NCBI GenBank assembly: GCA_963457665.1 | Contig: OY735231.1 | Location: forward strand, 37,565,406-37,629,405 | Direction of reading: 5' to 3' | Length of the DNA stretch: 64,000 bases | DNA from: Thysanoteuthis rhombus | Taxonomy: Eukaryota > Mollusca > Cephalopoda > Oegopsida > Thysanoteuthidae | Shown: positions 22,869-33,439 of the stretch, in pieces | Layout of the letters: each line of letters begins with the position of its first letter | How positions within the stretch are numbered: position 1 is the stretch's first letter | Made by a program: the position numbers and the translations under genes | Notes under the pieces: generated by a model | Database searches by the model: none | Seen by the model: only the letters and a program-made list of their open reading frames with translations | Told to the model about the DNA's origin: nothing

Positions 22869-23230
22869 TTATGACTTGGCTTCATGAATGAAGATTTGGG
22901 ATGGTTTTCCATAACTGTTGTAGAATATCAGGTGGCCAGTGAGGCCAATGCGATAGAGGCAGACCTTTCTGCAGTGTTTGCAGGAGATGATCTGGCTACT
23001 GGAGGGAGCTCAAACTTTACAGTACTGCCTTCCTTTGTATGCTTAAGCACTGCATGTGGTTTTGGCACAGGAGTTTGCTTGGTACACCTTGTTTTAGCAC
23101 ATGTTTCTGTTGGCTGCCTCCTTTGTACACTGTCTGCCACGGGAGATAAGGGTCTTTTTCTGTATCTCTTTTGCAGAGTCCCACTATTGTGTTGGCCATG
23201 GATTGGTTAATCCAGGATCTTACATACAAC
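22869..23230 (-). pseudogene. Possible LINE C-terminal end with a zinc-binding motif
   Basis: One minus-strand frame ends SCKHCRKVCLYRIGLTGHL before a stop at 22869-22871. The pattern C-x2-C-x3-C followed by RIGL--H is common at the C-terminus of proteins of invertebrate non-LTR retrotransposons. Upstream, another frame (about 22928-23140) is open and proline/lysine/threonine-rich (TKQTPVPKPHAVLKHTKEG), so a frameshift is implied. Base composition is less AT-rich than the surroundings. No reverse-transcriptase motif remains. A cellular zinc-finger exon is an alternative, but I saw no matching splice sites. Confidence 0.4.
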
Positions 23231-23539
23231 AGCCCTATTCTGACAATAATGCTTGCATTGTTTCTTGACCACTGAAAATTAATTTCTTCTTGATTTTCAA
23301 AACATGTCTACGATAAATTAATTTGCAATGCATTTCTATAGTAATACAATTTACACTGCATTTCTGTAATAATACCCTGCTACAAAATAATGATCTACAT
23401 ATATAAAATGCAATGTGTATTCATTTATATATATTCTATTCTGTGTAACACTTTTAAATGAGTGCACAGATACTACACTTTGATCCTAAACAGGTATGCA
23501 AGGGATCAATGCTTTTATATATATTTCCTCCTCTCCCCA

Positions 23540-24000
23540 TGAGAGCAAGATGTGAGGTCGTTTTAATGTGGGGTTCCGTATGGAAAGTCCCTACAAGTGG
23601 TGTTGCTAAGGTGTCAGGGCAAGCTTGACCCTTGCCTCTTTGTGCAATAGGAAGGCGCTGCTTTGAGGCCTGTTAATCCCCTGACTGGGCAGATTAATTT
23701 TCGAGGCCACAGGATGAATCCTTGGCCTCTTGTGCTCAGTAATATCGAGCTTCAGTAGGCCATCGTTGGTTACCGTAATGCAGCAGTGCAATGTGTGTAC
23801 TATGAGCAGATACTGCACTTTGATCTTGCACAGAGCTGTAGTTTCATAACTGCTTCTTTTCCTCTGGTATAACCTTATGATTTGATTCAGATCGGGAGAT
23901 TTCATGAACGATTGGTGATAATTCCATGATAGAGGAGGGTCCTTTTCTGTGGTGTCTCTCTGCTTTGCTAGCCATGAGCCAGTTGTCTAACAGGAAGGTC
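23540..24000 (-). other. Relatively GC-rich block of unknown identity
   Basis: Clearly less AT-rich than its flanks, with open minus-strand frames in pieces (for example KAERHHRKGPSSIMELSP and LLKLDITEHKRPRIHP), but no single long frame. ATACTGCACTTTGATCTTGC near 23808 resembles ATACTACACTTTGATCCTAA near 23471, so part may be duplicated. It could be part of the same element as 22869-23230. I do not recognise it. Confidence 0.3.
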
Positions 24001-24009
24001 TTTAGAAGA

Positions 24010-24125
24010 TAATAGTCATAAACACATACACGCACACACACACACATATGTATATACAGACTGTCTCTCTTATGCACACAAACATGGATATATGCAGACA
24101 AATGAAAATAGATATATACACACAT
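24010..24125. repeat. CA-rich simple repeat
   Basis: ACACATACACGCACACACAC followed by ATA/ACA-rich variants to about 24125. Confidence 0.75.
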
Positions 24126-24271
24126 ACATGAACATGTATGATTCCCAACACATCATACAATCATTTATACATGCATATCAACATCCAGACATAAATATTC
24201 ACATATGGATATACATAGATGTAAACTGATCCACACTCAGTCTTTTCTTAGTTTTCTCTGGGAATTGCAAT

Positions 24272-24712
24272 TTAGAAACGGTTAAACGAAACTGTCAAAA
24301 CAGGTTTCTTCAATTTTCAAATTGGTCCAGCTGACTGCCTGTCTGGGTAGCTGGCTACGTATGTATATATGTATCATATGCACAGACCGCACCAGCTAAA
24401 GGGCTGAAATTTTCTTGTTTTTTTTTTACACACTAAATGGATTTTTAGTTGTGGGTGGGAGAAGGGATGGTTCAATTTGCAATGTTTATGGTAAATTGCT
24501 ACCTTGGTTTGTGTCCAGTAGCATTCATGCTTGTTCTATGAAAATTTAGACTTTTTTAGTGATCACTGCCCAGCAAAAGGCAAAAAAGTAACTTACTTAT
24601 TGATCACCCCATTTCCCAATTTTTTAATTGATCATCCCCAACATGGGATGCTGCCAAAAGATGTTGTTCTTGTAAATGTTTCTATTGAGTGACTAACCAG
24701 GCCTGTCATATC
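24272..24712 (-). repeat. Dispersed repeat family A, nearly full copy
   Basis: Begins TTAGAAACGGTTAAACGAAA, contains GGCTACGTATGTATATATGT, GGTTCAATTTGCAATG, GTGATCACTGCCCAGCAAAA and AACATGGGATGCTGCC, and ends GACTAACCAGGCCTGTCA. Among the better preserved reverse copies. Confidence 0.75.
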
Positions 24713-25194
24713 TTTGGTTCAATTAATCCATGTCTGGTTCTCAGGGCATAATTCAAGGATCCACCAACAGCCACAACTTGTTTATCTGTTATTTTAACCA
24801 GATGACCATGGGGGAGTGAAACACGGGAAGCAATTAATTGGTTTCAGATAGGCACTCAACATTCTTTCACTTTAAATTCTTGCCAGCAGCTGGTGTCAGA
24901 TACGTTCAGCTTCCCCTTCGATATCTTACGTGTTGAACACTTGAATTTACTGCTACTGCAATAACATCTTTTAAATGCAGCAGCTCTGCGTGTATGTTGT
25001 TCTGGGCCCTCATTTATAACATGATGCTTATGATGACGGAGATGTAAAACTCAATTCAGGGATCCAGGTTGGTTGCGCTCATTAACCAAAATTCTGCCCA
25101 GAGAAATATGATTCTGATTTAGAAGATGTAGGAAGGGAAGAGACAAGGCTAGTAGAAAATTTTGGAAACTAAACTAAAATTGTTTATATCTGCA

Positions 25195-25400
25195 AAGAGT
25201 TATTACCATACCAAATCTGAACTCTTCTTCCCATCTTTGATGTAGGCATACCATTCTTTTTCTGTGCATCACCAGAGAAAAAGACCAATGAGAGAGATTC
25301 TCTCTCCCTATGAATATTACATTTAACACCTGAAGAAAGCCCTTGGTAAAAGTTGGTAAAATAAGATTGTTGGCTAAAGTTCTGAGATGAATTATTGTCA
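25195..25400 (-). repeat. Dispersed repeat family H, copy 1
   Basis: On the minus strand contains GCCTACATCAAAGATGGGA, also present at 49690-49710, with related sequence on either side: a CCTGAAGAAAGCC-like block here (25328-25345) and an ACTTGAAGAAGGCC-like block in the other copy. Overlapping short frames are not supported. Confidence 0.4.
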
Positions 25401-25404
25401 ACAT

Positions 25405-25510
25405 ACAATGGTTTGGTGGTGTAGTTGGCCTAACAGTTAACAGCATGGAAAATATAATCAGCTGGGACAGTTGGTGTCAATTTTGCACAATTGCTCTCAG
25501 GAAAAACATC
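25405..25510 (+). repeat. tRNA-like SINE head (weak)
   Basis: TGGTGTAGTTGGCCTAACAG resembles a tRNA A-box region, and GTTGGTGTCAATTTTGC some 40 bases on is a degraded B-box candidate. Support is slight. Confidence 0.25.
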
Positions 25511-25797
25511 TTTTCCCTCCTCAAGTATGGGTTAATAGAGGGCCCTTCAGCCTTGGTTGTCAATTAATATTGGAGATGGACAACTGATTCTAAAGTGGGA
25601 AAGTCCAGACTTTCATCAAGTATTGAGAGAGACTGGCAATGGACAGAGTAGGGAATATATTCCCAAAATGTATGATTAGTGGGCTCTGGTGAAGCTTTGA
25701 TAGGTCTAGCAAGCTGGGAATGGATTATGATAAATTGCTCAAGTAAAAATAAAGGAGAATATCTGTACTTCATATGAATGGGCCATTATTGCTAGTG

Positions 25798-26075
25798 TGT
25801 GTACCAGAACTAATTATCTAAGAAACTACCTAACTTCATCTAAAAGAAGTGATCTTTTATCTAAAATCATCTAAAAAAAAATACCAGCACAAGATTTGTG
25901 CATTGTTAGACCAAAATGACCATAAAGATTCTAATAAGCACCTTGAAAAATCAAACATTTTTAGATGGTCCATAGTGGTGTACTCATGCAAATTTCAAGT
26001 TTATAGAATCAAAATGTGATCATGAGCAACCAGAGACACACAGAGAAATACACAAACAAATATACAGACACAATG
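25798..26075 (+). repeat. Dispersed repeat family E, copy 2
   Basis: Starts GTGTACCAGAACTAATTATC and runs through ATCTAAAATCATCTAAA, AGACCAAAATGACCATAAAG and GTGTACTCATGCAAATTTCA to an ACA-rich tail (CACACAGAGAAATACACAAA). It is more complete on the right than the copy at 19510. Confidence 0.55.
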
Positions 26076-27030
26076 AGTCGAGAGAGAAGAATCCATAGTC
26101 CACTTGGCTGGTTGGTTGAGCAGGCTGTTTCTGGGACTTAAGTGATTTATTGAAGAGACAGACAAAATAACAAGACCATCATCTTCATTCCCTGTGATAC
26201 ATCTAGTACAGGCGGAAGATTAAAGAAAATTTCAATGAATTATTTGAACAATACATCTTCATCTTTTTTGTTTTGAACACATTTTGGCCAGTTGATTTCC
26301 TAAGTTTCCTCTGGTGTATTGCAACAAAATAAAGAACAGTTATGTGTGTTTGTATGCCTCACAGTAAAACCGAGAGGGAGAAACATAGTATTAAGGCCTT
26401 GGTGGGGAGATAGGAGTATAGACTGGATTGGTCCTGAAAAGTAATTTGGCTGGTTTTGACGGCCCTGAATATAAGTTGAAAGAAATAAGAGGAAAATCAA
26501 ATTATGCTTGACCAATCAGAGAAGCGTATTCAGAGGAGCTTTCAAACTTTTATCCTTCAGTTAGTACAGGTTTGGCAGCGAAGAAGTCGGACACAAGAGG
26601 CTGAGCTCAGTCACCTACAGCATTAGTTGTTGAGTGTGGGTGAGAATGGAGGAGAGGAAGAGAAAGAAGTGAGAGTGGCTAGATTAAAAGGAGGAAGTGA
26701 AAGAAATATTGAAATTACAATTACGAGTGGTTAGCTATAGACTTTGGGCTTCCAAGAAATTACTCATTTTAATGAAACAAGAATCTGTCTTTTATCTGCA
26801 AACGCATTTCCTAGGTTCACTGGTGTAGTATGTGAAGGGGTTGTACGTGCAAAAACAGCTTTGCATTGCCTTCTGAAATTCCTTTTGGAGGCCCTATTTT
26901 GTATTAAGTGGCCAAAATGTTTGTTATGTTTATGAAGTAAAAATATTACATACATAGATTGATATAAATAAAAGATATACATATATATACACACATATGT
27001 GTGTATATATCTATATCTCTCTATAAATAT
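26075..27030. other. Intron stretch, no gene identified
   Basis: Includes a purine-rich part (about 26645-26710, GAGGAGAGGAAGAGAAAGAA) and opposed short frames around 26744-26994. Neither is recognised. The right end is AT/TG-rich simple sequence (26970-27030). Confidence 0.4.
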
Positions 27031-27033
27031 ATG

Positions 27034-27325
27034 TATTTAAATTCTTACTCCTTATAATGTCAATAAAAATGTTTTTCTTAACCCCCAATAGGTTTATAGT
27101 GGGGTTTCAATTTATAATGTAAGTTTTTGCTAAATTGGTCCTTAAGTTGTACCAGGCTGCATTTATACTTGTTTTTTTGAAAATTCAGACTTTTCAGTGA
27201 TCCAACAGAAGGCAAGAGAAGTAACTTTTTCAAAATTTTTAATTGATCTCCCCTAACATGGCCCGTTGCTAGGAGACATTGGTCATGTGAAAGTTTCTGT
27301 TGAGTTACTAACTAGACCTGTTCTA
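27034..27325 (-). repeat. Dispersed repeat family A, truncated copy
   Basis: The terminal module with CATA/GCCA repeats is missing and replaced by AT/TG simple sequence. The copy starts at the TTACTCCTTATAATGTC block and runs to ACTAACTAGACCTGTTCTA. Confidence 0.7.
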
Positions 27326-27869
27326 ATAATATTGAAGATATATCAACATATGCTGTAGTTATAGTAATGTATATTATTGGAGCTATTTGTGTGTATGTGT
27401 TGAGAACTAAAGGTGATTTTATTGTTAAATTTAGTATGTTGTCCAAATTCTGTTATTAGGAAATATGAAAAATATGCAGACTTGAATGGGTAGATAGAAG
27501 TACTTTTAGATAAAAAATAAAAGCCATTAGTTGATGCAATGTTTAGTGTAAACTCTTGATGTAAGCTCAATACAAACTGACTTTTCAATAGGAAACCATT
27601 GGCATATAGTATTCAAAAATGACACATTTGCAGCTAAAGAAAGAGCTGGTGTCAGTAGATGGGAAATGCATTTAAGCATAAAGAATAAACAGCACTATTG
27701 TGGAAAGTATGGAGACTATGAGTAAAATCTTGATCCTAGAAGGGAGTTTGTTTTTACATTATCAACTGTAAAGCTGGAATAGATGGTTCCATCTGACCAC
27801 TTTACCTATTAAGCTGTTTGCTAAAAAAAGTTCAGGAATGAAAAATACAGATGAAGCTGTTTATCTCAA

Positions 27870-28400
27870 TTGCAGACGATAACATCAAATGGTTATTGTT
27901 TTCCAAAACAGTTGGTCCCAATCACCTCAAAGTGAAATAAAATATTTATATTAATTTCTCATATTGTTACTTTGTTTATAACAATGAATTTAATTCCATA
28001 ATGAATTCATAACAATGAATGTAAATTGTTTAAATTAGAAACTGTCAAAATAGTAATGATAAGTTTCTTCAGTTTTTAATTGAGTCTGTAAGTTTATGCT
28101 GAATTGATCCCTTTGTTTGCGTATGGCAATATTCACACTTGTTTTTGGAAAAATTCAGATCTTTTTGTGATCCAACAGAAGGCAAAAGAAGTAATGTTCA
28201 TTAATCACCTTTTTTTCCAATTTTTTAGTAGATCACCCCAACATAGTATGCTGCCAAAGATATTAGTCACATGAAGGTTTCTATCAAGTGACTAACTAGA
28301 CCTGTTTTTACATTCTTTGTTTAATGTCTTCAGGAGGATATTGTTTTCTAAAAGACTTAGTACCAAAGTGATCATAATAAGTAGCTTCTTTTATACTGAT
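27870..28400 (+). repeat. Dispersed repeat family C, copy split by family A
   Basis: Left part to about 28037 (ends ATGTAAATTGTTTAAAT), right part from about 28309 (starts TACATTCTTTGTTTAATG). Together they match 13590-13905 continuously. The intervening sequence is a family A copy. Confidence 0.6.
28038..28308 (-). mobile_element. Family A copy inserted in family C, internally deleted
   Basis: Begins GAAACTGTCAAAATAGTAAT and ends CTAACTAGACCTGTTTT, with TA on each side (28036-28037 and 28309-28310). The middle is shortened: after the first 50 bases it jumps to GTAAGTTTATGCTGAATTGA. Confidence 0.7.
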
Positions 28401-28844
28401 AAAAGGATGCCTTGAGAAGATGTGAATACAACCTGGCTTTAAAATGTCTCAGTTATTCCAGGTGATGAATATTCAATATAATTGGTAGATCAATTGGAAG
28501 CACACCAGGGAGTTATCAGGTATAGAAACTGATTTATCCGAATATCATTACTTATCTTCCTGACTAGATGCATTATTCATTATGATTCATTATATTTTGC
28601 ATACACAGTGGAACAATCAATCAAATATTTACAAAGCTATAACACAGATGATATCAACAAGTCAACAGTTCACTCAGAAGCTTAAATATTTGAGAGCATA
28701 AAAGAAGTATTAGAAAGACTTTAATGATCAAAACACATAAACTACAGTCAGCAATATTTGTTGAGCATCAATGTGAAACAAATTCATTTATGCAGTAATC
28801 AAAGATTTGTAATCAAATATTAATGACAAAGAAAAAGTACTTGA

Positions 28845-29215
28845 AACCATCAAGCAAAACTCTCTGCATAAGTTGCTTCAGTTTTTAAGCTGGTCAGGCT
28901 GTATGTATGTATGCACTACATGTACTGGCCACATCAATGGAGCAAGAAGGCTGAAATTTTAAACATAATTTCCCTTAGCTTTTTTGAAAATTCCCCCATG
29001 AACAGGTGTTCAGTGGAATGGGGATTCAATTTAGAGTGTAAGTTTATGGCTAAATTGATCCCTTAATTTCGGGCAGCATTCATGTTTTTTTTAAAAATAA
29101 TTTGGACATTTCTAGTGATCACTGCCTAACAAAAGGTGAAATGAGTAATTTATTCATTGATCACCCCTTTTTTCCAATTTTTTAATTGATCACTCCCAAC
29201 ATGACATACTGCAAA
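28845..29215 (-). repeat. Dispersed repeat family A copy, truncated at one end
   Basis: Starts GAAACCATCAAGCAAAACTC. After CCCAACATGACATACTGC it breaks into an A-rich run, so the CAGGTCTGG end is missing. Confidence 0.7.
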
Positions 29216-29589
29216 AAAAAACAAAAAACTGTTGCTTTGCTGATGCTTACTATAAGCATACAACATTGGGATAGGCAGCTGGCTGCTACAGACTGAAATG
29301 TTAGGAAGAGAAAGGATGGAAAGGAAGTGGCTTAATTTAATAAGAGGGGAGAAGGAGAGAGGGAAGAAAAGACAGGTAGGTAGTTTGATAAGAGGGTAGA
29401 AGGGAAAGGGGAGAAACATCTTTGGTAGTTCAATTAGAGGGTAGGATGGAAGAGGGGCTAATGGATGCTACTGACACTGTGTGTGACAGATGAGGCTTTT
29501 TTTATATGATCAGCATATACCCATAAAAGATTACAGGGTTATTCATATATGACGGTGTGATTCATAAAGAGCCAGTAAAAGATATTTTA

Positions 29590-29690
29590 TTTGGTAATTT
29601 ATTCTTAATAATTCAAATATCCTAATTTTAATTTTTTTTCTGTGTCAACCCAACTGAAGCTGTTTGATAGGCTGATTGGATATCAAGTCT
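29590..29690 (+). repeat. Dispersed repeat family G, copy 1
   Basis: GTAATTTATTCTTAATAATT and following CAAATATCCTAAT match 42262-42300 (GTAATTTATTTTTAATAGTT). A further match, TTCATTGTTATGTCA, occurs at 29945 and at 42350, but the distances differ. Confidence 0.4.
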
Positions 29691-29899
29691 CAAGACAAAA
29701 TGTTATGTAAGAAAAAATGCCACTGATATCATACGGTACAAAAATCCATAGGAAGAAACTTATTTTATTAGAAATATAACTTATTTTGTTAAAAAAAAAA
29801 AAAAAGTTGAATATTATATTATTTAAAAAATTAGGGCAAAAGCCGGGCCAAATTTGCCAAATTGGCATTTTTAAAAAGCATTTATACACTTACTTTTTT

Positions 29900-30880
29900 C
29901 TCTTTTATTTTAGTTTCAAGCGATAAGCTTCTCTGTGATGTATTCTTCATTGTTATGTCAAAACAGTCTTTTTTTATTACATTTTATTACAACCCTTTTA
30001 TTCTTATTTTTAGCTATATTTATCTATTTCACAAGGACCGATCCATTATTTGAAGTTATTACAGGAATCAGATAAAACAGAAAACCAAGCAAGCAAGCAA
30101 CCAAAAATAGCAATTTGCATGTACGACTTTTATACAGATATTTTATAGGATGGCCAATTTTCAAACTCTATATTCAGAATGTATATTTATCCTGGGGTAA
30201 AACTGTTATTCATATGCATCACTTGGGATTTGTTTACTATTATTTGACATATATAGGAAGGATTAGATAGACTAAAGTTTCATCTGTGCTATAATAACAT
30301 ATAGTGTCAACTATGATGCTTTTTGGTATTGCCTGTGCAAAGGGCCAGATCAAAGCTGCTTGAGGCTCTAAACACAGTCCCAAAATAGGCCCTGCTTTTG
30401 CTTAACTGACAAGATTTAAAGAAATGAAACATTCCCCCAAAAATTATGGTTATATTCATCTAAAAACAATCATAATACATTCGAAAAAATACATTTCCCT
30501 ATGAAAATATACAACTTCATTAAATAAAATTTTTACCAATGAAATTTGTGCTAGCTTAGTTTTCTGCAACAATATTTGCGTGGGTGATTGTATCATTTGA
30601 ATGTTTGAATCAACTCCATATATAAGAGAAAAAAATTCAATTTTATGCTTAATTCTCTTGATAGTTAATCCAGGGCTGCTTGTACATATAGTTTTTGGAG
30701 TTTTATTGTTGGATTTAATTGGAACAAATCAATGAAAAAGACTGTTGTGATCTAGAAGATATGAACAAAATATAAAAGTTGTTCCTGAAATTTTGTTGGT
30801 TTTATTTACGATGAGATTCATGAAAATTTTGATGTGGCTATCAATTGATTATTTCATTGATAAATGTTTGGCCATTGTTT
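29900..30880. other. Intron stretch, nothing identified
   Basis: AT-rich sequence with no recognised coding frame or repeat family beyond the short match at 29945. Confidence 0.4.
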
Positions 30881-30885
30881 CAGAA

Positions 30886-31128
30886 GTGTAAAGTGGCATA
30901 ATGGTTATTGGCAGAGATAATGGAATCAGCAGACTGAGTTCAAGTTTTAGCTGGGGCACTTTGCATTCAGTTTGTTCTCATACCTTGAGTTTGGCATGAA
31001 TCAACTTCTTCCAACAGCTATGGGTAAAAATCTGGGAAACTGGAGTATTTCAGCCCTATGAGACGGTCAATCTAAGAGAAGGTTACCCCAATGAAAAAAA
31101 CGTATATCTGGGCAGTCACTATAGCTAG
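30886..31128 (+). repeat. tRNA-derived SINE-like unit heading a tandem array
   Basis: AGTGGCATAATGGTTATTGG is an A-box-type sequence and ACTGAGTTCAAGTTTTAGC a B-box-type sequence about 45 bases later. A body with TTCAGCCCTATGAGACGG and GGGCAGTCACTATAGC leads directly into the 97-bp repeats. Confidence 0.55.
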
Positions 31129-31535
31129 TACGACCCTTGGGTAAAGGGAGAAGGTTGGGCATAGGGCTAGCTACTGAACCCCATGAAAAAACTATTTGTT
31201 ACTGAAAGCACAGCAATAGTTTCGGTCCTCTGCTAGTGGAGGGAAAACGTTTGGGCATAGGGCTAGCAACTGCACCCCATAAAAATACTACTTGGTATTG
31301 AAAGTGCATCGGATTGGTTCTGGTCCTAAGCTAGTAAAGGAAGAGGGTTGGGCATGGGGTTAGCAACTGTATCCCATTAAAAATCTACTTGGTACTAAAA
31401 GCACAGCCAATTGGTTTTGGTCCTATGCTGGTATTGGAAGAGAGTTGGGCATGGGCTAGCAGCTGCACCCCATGAATAAACTACTTGATACTGAAAGCAC
31501 AGCAGAGTGGCTATGGTCCTATGCTCCACAAGGAG
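31129..31535 (+). repeat. Tandem array, about four units of 97 bp
   Basis: TTGGGCAT-GGGCTAGC recurs at 31155, 31251, 31348 and 31445, so the period is 96-97. Each unit also has GCACCCCATGAA-AAACTAC, ACTGAAAGCACAGC and GGTCCTATGCTAGT-like pieces, with moderate divergence between units. Confidence 0.85.
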
Positions 31536-31651
31536 TCAACAGGAATAAACAAAAAAGTCAACAAAAAATAGCGGTTCAAAAGAATTAACACTCAATCTGT
31601 GTTGTCAGATCAAATGAAGCAACATAAAGGGAATAATATATCACTGCCTCA

Positions 31652-32035
31652 TTTAATATCATCAAAGTGCATCAGAGTTTCTACATTGAAACATCATGGT
31701 TGGATTTTTGGTTCTAACCATAATCAATATTTACAAGTATTTACGCAAGACATCACTGAGACCTGGTGTGCTTTAGAAGTCTTAGCTAGGATATTGTTGA
31801 TAGAGTTGCTGCCTACATACGCTCGTTCATGTAGATAGGAGGTCTTTAATATCATCGAAGTGCATCAGAGTTTCTGCATTGAAAGATTGTGGTCTGATTT
31901 TTGTTTTCTAATCAGAATCAATATTTACAAGTATTTAAGCAAGACATTGCTGGAACATAGTGTCCTTTAGAAGGCTTTACTGGGATATTGTTTAAGTACG
32001 ATAAAATTTCTGTCTGTATACACATTAATGTAGAT
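31652..32035 (+). repeat. 193-bp direct tandem duplication
   Basis: TTTAATATCATC-AAGTGCATC begins at 31652 and again at 31845. The units also share AATCAATATTTACAAGTATT, GCAAGACAT and a GGATATTGTT block. The second unit ends at the left terminus of a mariner remnant. Confidence 0.8.
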
Positions 32036-32562
32036 ATGTGGTCTGTCAGGAAAGTATCCAATCATTTAATATCAATTATAAAAATAGTCCACCTATTGTC
32101 AATTACATCTTAGCCCCAACAAAGTACTTCCATTTGAAAGTCACATACTTGTCCCAGTGTCTCTTTTACTTTTCAAAACAGTCTGCAAAGTCCTCTTCTG
32201 GGATTGCCATCAGCTGCCTCATTATGTCTCCTTAATTTCGTCCACAATCATTTCTGTGGAGTTATTAGTTTTGGAAAAAGCCAGAAGTTGCAGGGAGCCA
32301 AATCTAGACTGTAAACCTGGATGATGAGATGTCTTGCCAAAGAAACTTGCACAAGATGTGAAGAATCTACTTCTGTCATGTGGTGGTAACACAGTACACA
32401 AGCTCACTCAATGGTATCTTGCTGTCAACTGAGCAATCCCACAGGAGGGTGTCTGTTCAAGCATGCACAGTAAGGTCTTGGTTGCCCAGCCATATTTAGG
32501 CTGTTTAATCAGTTCCAGAGGATGGATTGATACTTCCACTTCCCAGACAGACACCGTATAGG
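32035..32562 (-). mobile_element. Mariner-like element, internally deleted and decayed
   Basis: Ends carry inverted GTCTGTC-GG motifs (GGTCTGTCAGGAAAGTA on the left, CTTCCCAGACAGACACC on the right) next to TA. On the minus strand, broken frames spell VYSLDLAPCNFWLFPKL (mariner transposase near the last catalytic aspartate, which appears here as N), then IVDEIKE, then MRQLMAIPEEDFADCFEK, KRHWDKYVTF and the end of the protein. The DNA-binding and most catalytic parts are deleted. The 5' untranslated part (CTTACTGTGCATGCTTGAAC) is shared with the elements near 45938 and 55770. Confidence 0.75.
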
Positions 32563-32667
32563 TAATGTGTGTCAAAAACTGTTTGCATATTAGTGAAGAA
32601 AATGGGTAAACCAAACTAAAATGAAAATGGTTGATCAGTACACAGGCTTCTATAAAGTATCCATAAA

Positions 32668-33108
32668 CAAAGTCTGATCAGTTACTTAAAAGGAACCAAT
32701 AGGAGCAACATCTTTTGATGGCATGCTGTGTTTGGGGTAATCTTTTAGAAAAACTGATGATCAATGAATAAGTTACTTCTCGCACCTTTTGTTAGGCAGT
32801 GATCCAAAAAATGTCTGAATTTTTAAAAAAACATGTGGATACAAACTAAGGGGCCAGTTTAGCATAAACTTAGATTGCAAACTGGACCCCCTCTAAAATA
32901 GTATTTAGAGGTTAATTTTTTCCAGACATCATCATCATTATCAGTCTTTTAATGTCCGTCGTAGTAGAGAATAAATGTTTTAATTTCTAGCCTTGTGGCT
33001 TCATTGGTGATATATACATACATATGTAGCCAGCCAGACCAACTTGGAAACTGAGAGAAACCAATGTTAACAGTGTTGGTGACAGTCTTGGATGGCAATA
33101 TCTAAAAA
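32668..33108 (+). repeat. Dispersed repeat family A copy with a nested LINE tail
   Basis: Left end diverged (GATCAGTTACTTAAAAGGAA). The right end reads TTGGTGACAGTCTTGGATGG with a duplicated GACAGT motif. At the AGACATAATAAGGAG site the sequence is interrupted by the piece at 32927-32969. Confidence 0.7.
32927..32969 (-). mobile_element. Short RTE-like LINE 3' tail
   Basis: ATCATCATCATTATCAGTC followed by TTTTAATGTCCGTCG is the same terminal sequence as at 18861 and 41101. Only about 45 bases were inserted. Confidence 0.65.
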
Positions 33109-33118
33109 TCTGTATAAT

Positions 33119-33436
33119 TAGAAACAGTCATCCAAAGCTATCAACATAGGTGGCTTCAGTTTTTATGCTGGGATGGTTGGCTGGTTGGCTATGAATATGT
33201 TTTTGTATAACATATACTGGCCACAACGATGGAGCTAGAGGGTTCAATTTGCAATGTAAGTTTTTGTGTCCGGCAGCATTCATGCTTGTTCTTTTAGAAG
33301 AAAAAAATTTTTTTTTTCTTATTTTTCCAACTTTTCTAACTTTTTCCAATGTTTTAATTGATCACCCTTAATACAGCATGCTGCCAAAAGTCATTGGTCA
33401 GTTGACAGTTTCTATTGAGTGACTGAACAGACCTAT
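33119..33436 (-). repeat. Dispersed repeat family A copy, inverted relative to its neighbour
   Basis: Starts TTAGAAACAGTCATCCAAAG only about 11 bases after the previous copy ends, in the opposite orientation. Ends GAGTGACTGAACAGACCT. The core is shortened and has a run of T (33306-33319). Confidence 0.7.
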
Positions 33437-33439
33437 TTA

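Noticed and set aside
24440..24490. GGTTCAATTTG in reverse family A copies as a B-box, making family A a SINE
   Set aside because: No A-box at the right distance, position in the middle of the element, no tail, and TA-flanked ends argue against a tRNA-derived SINE.
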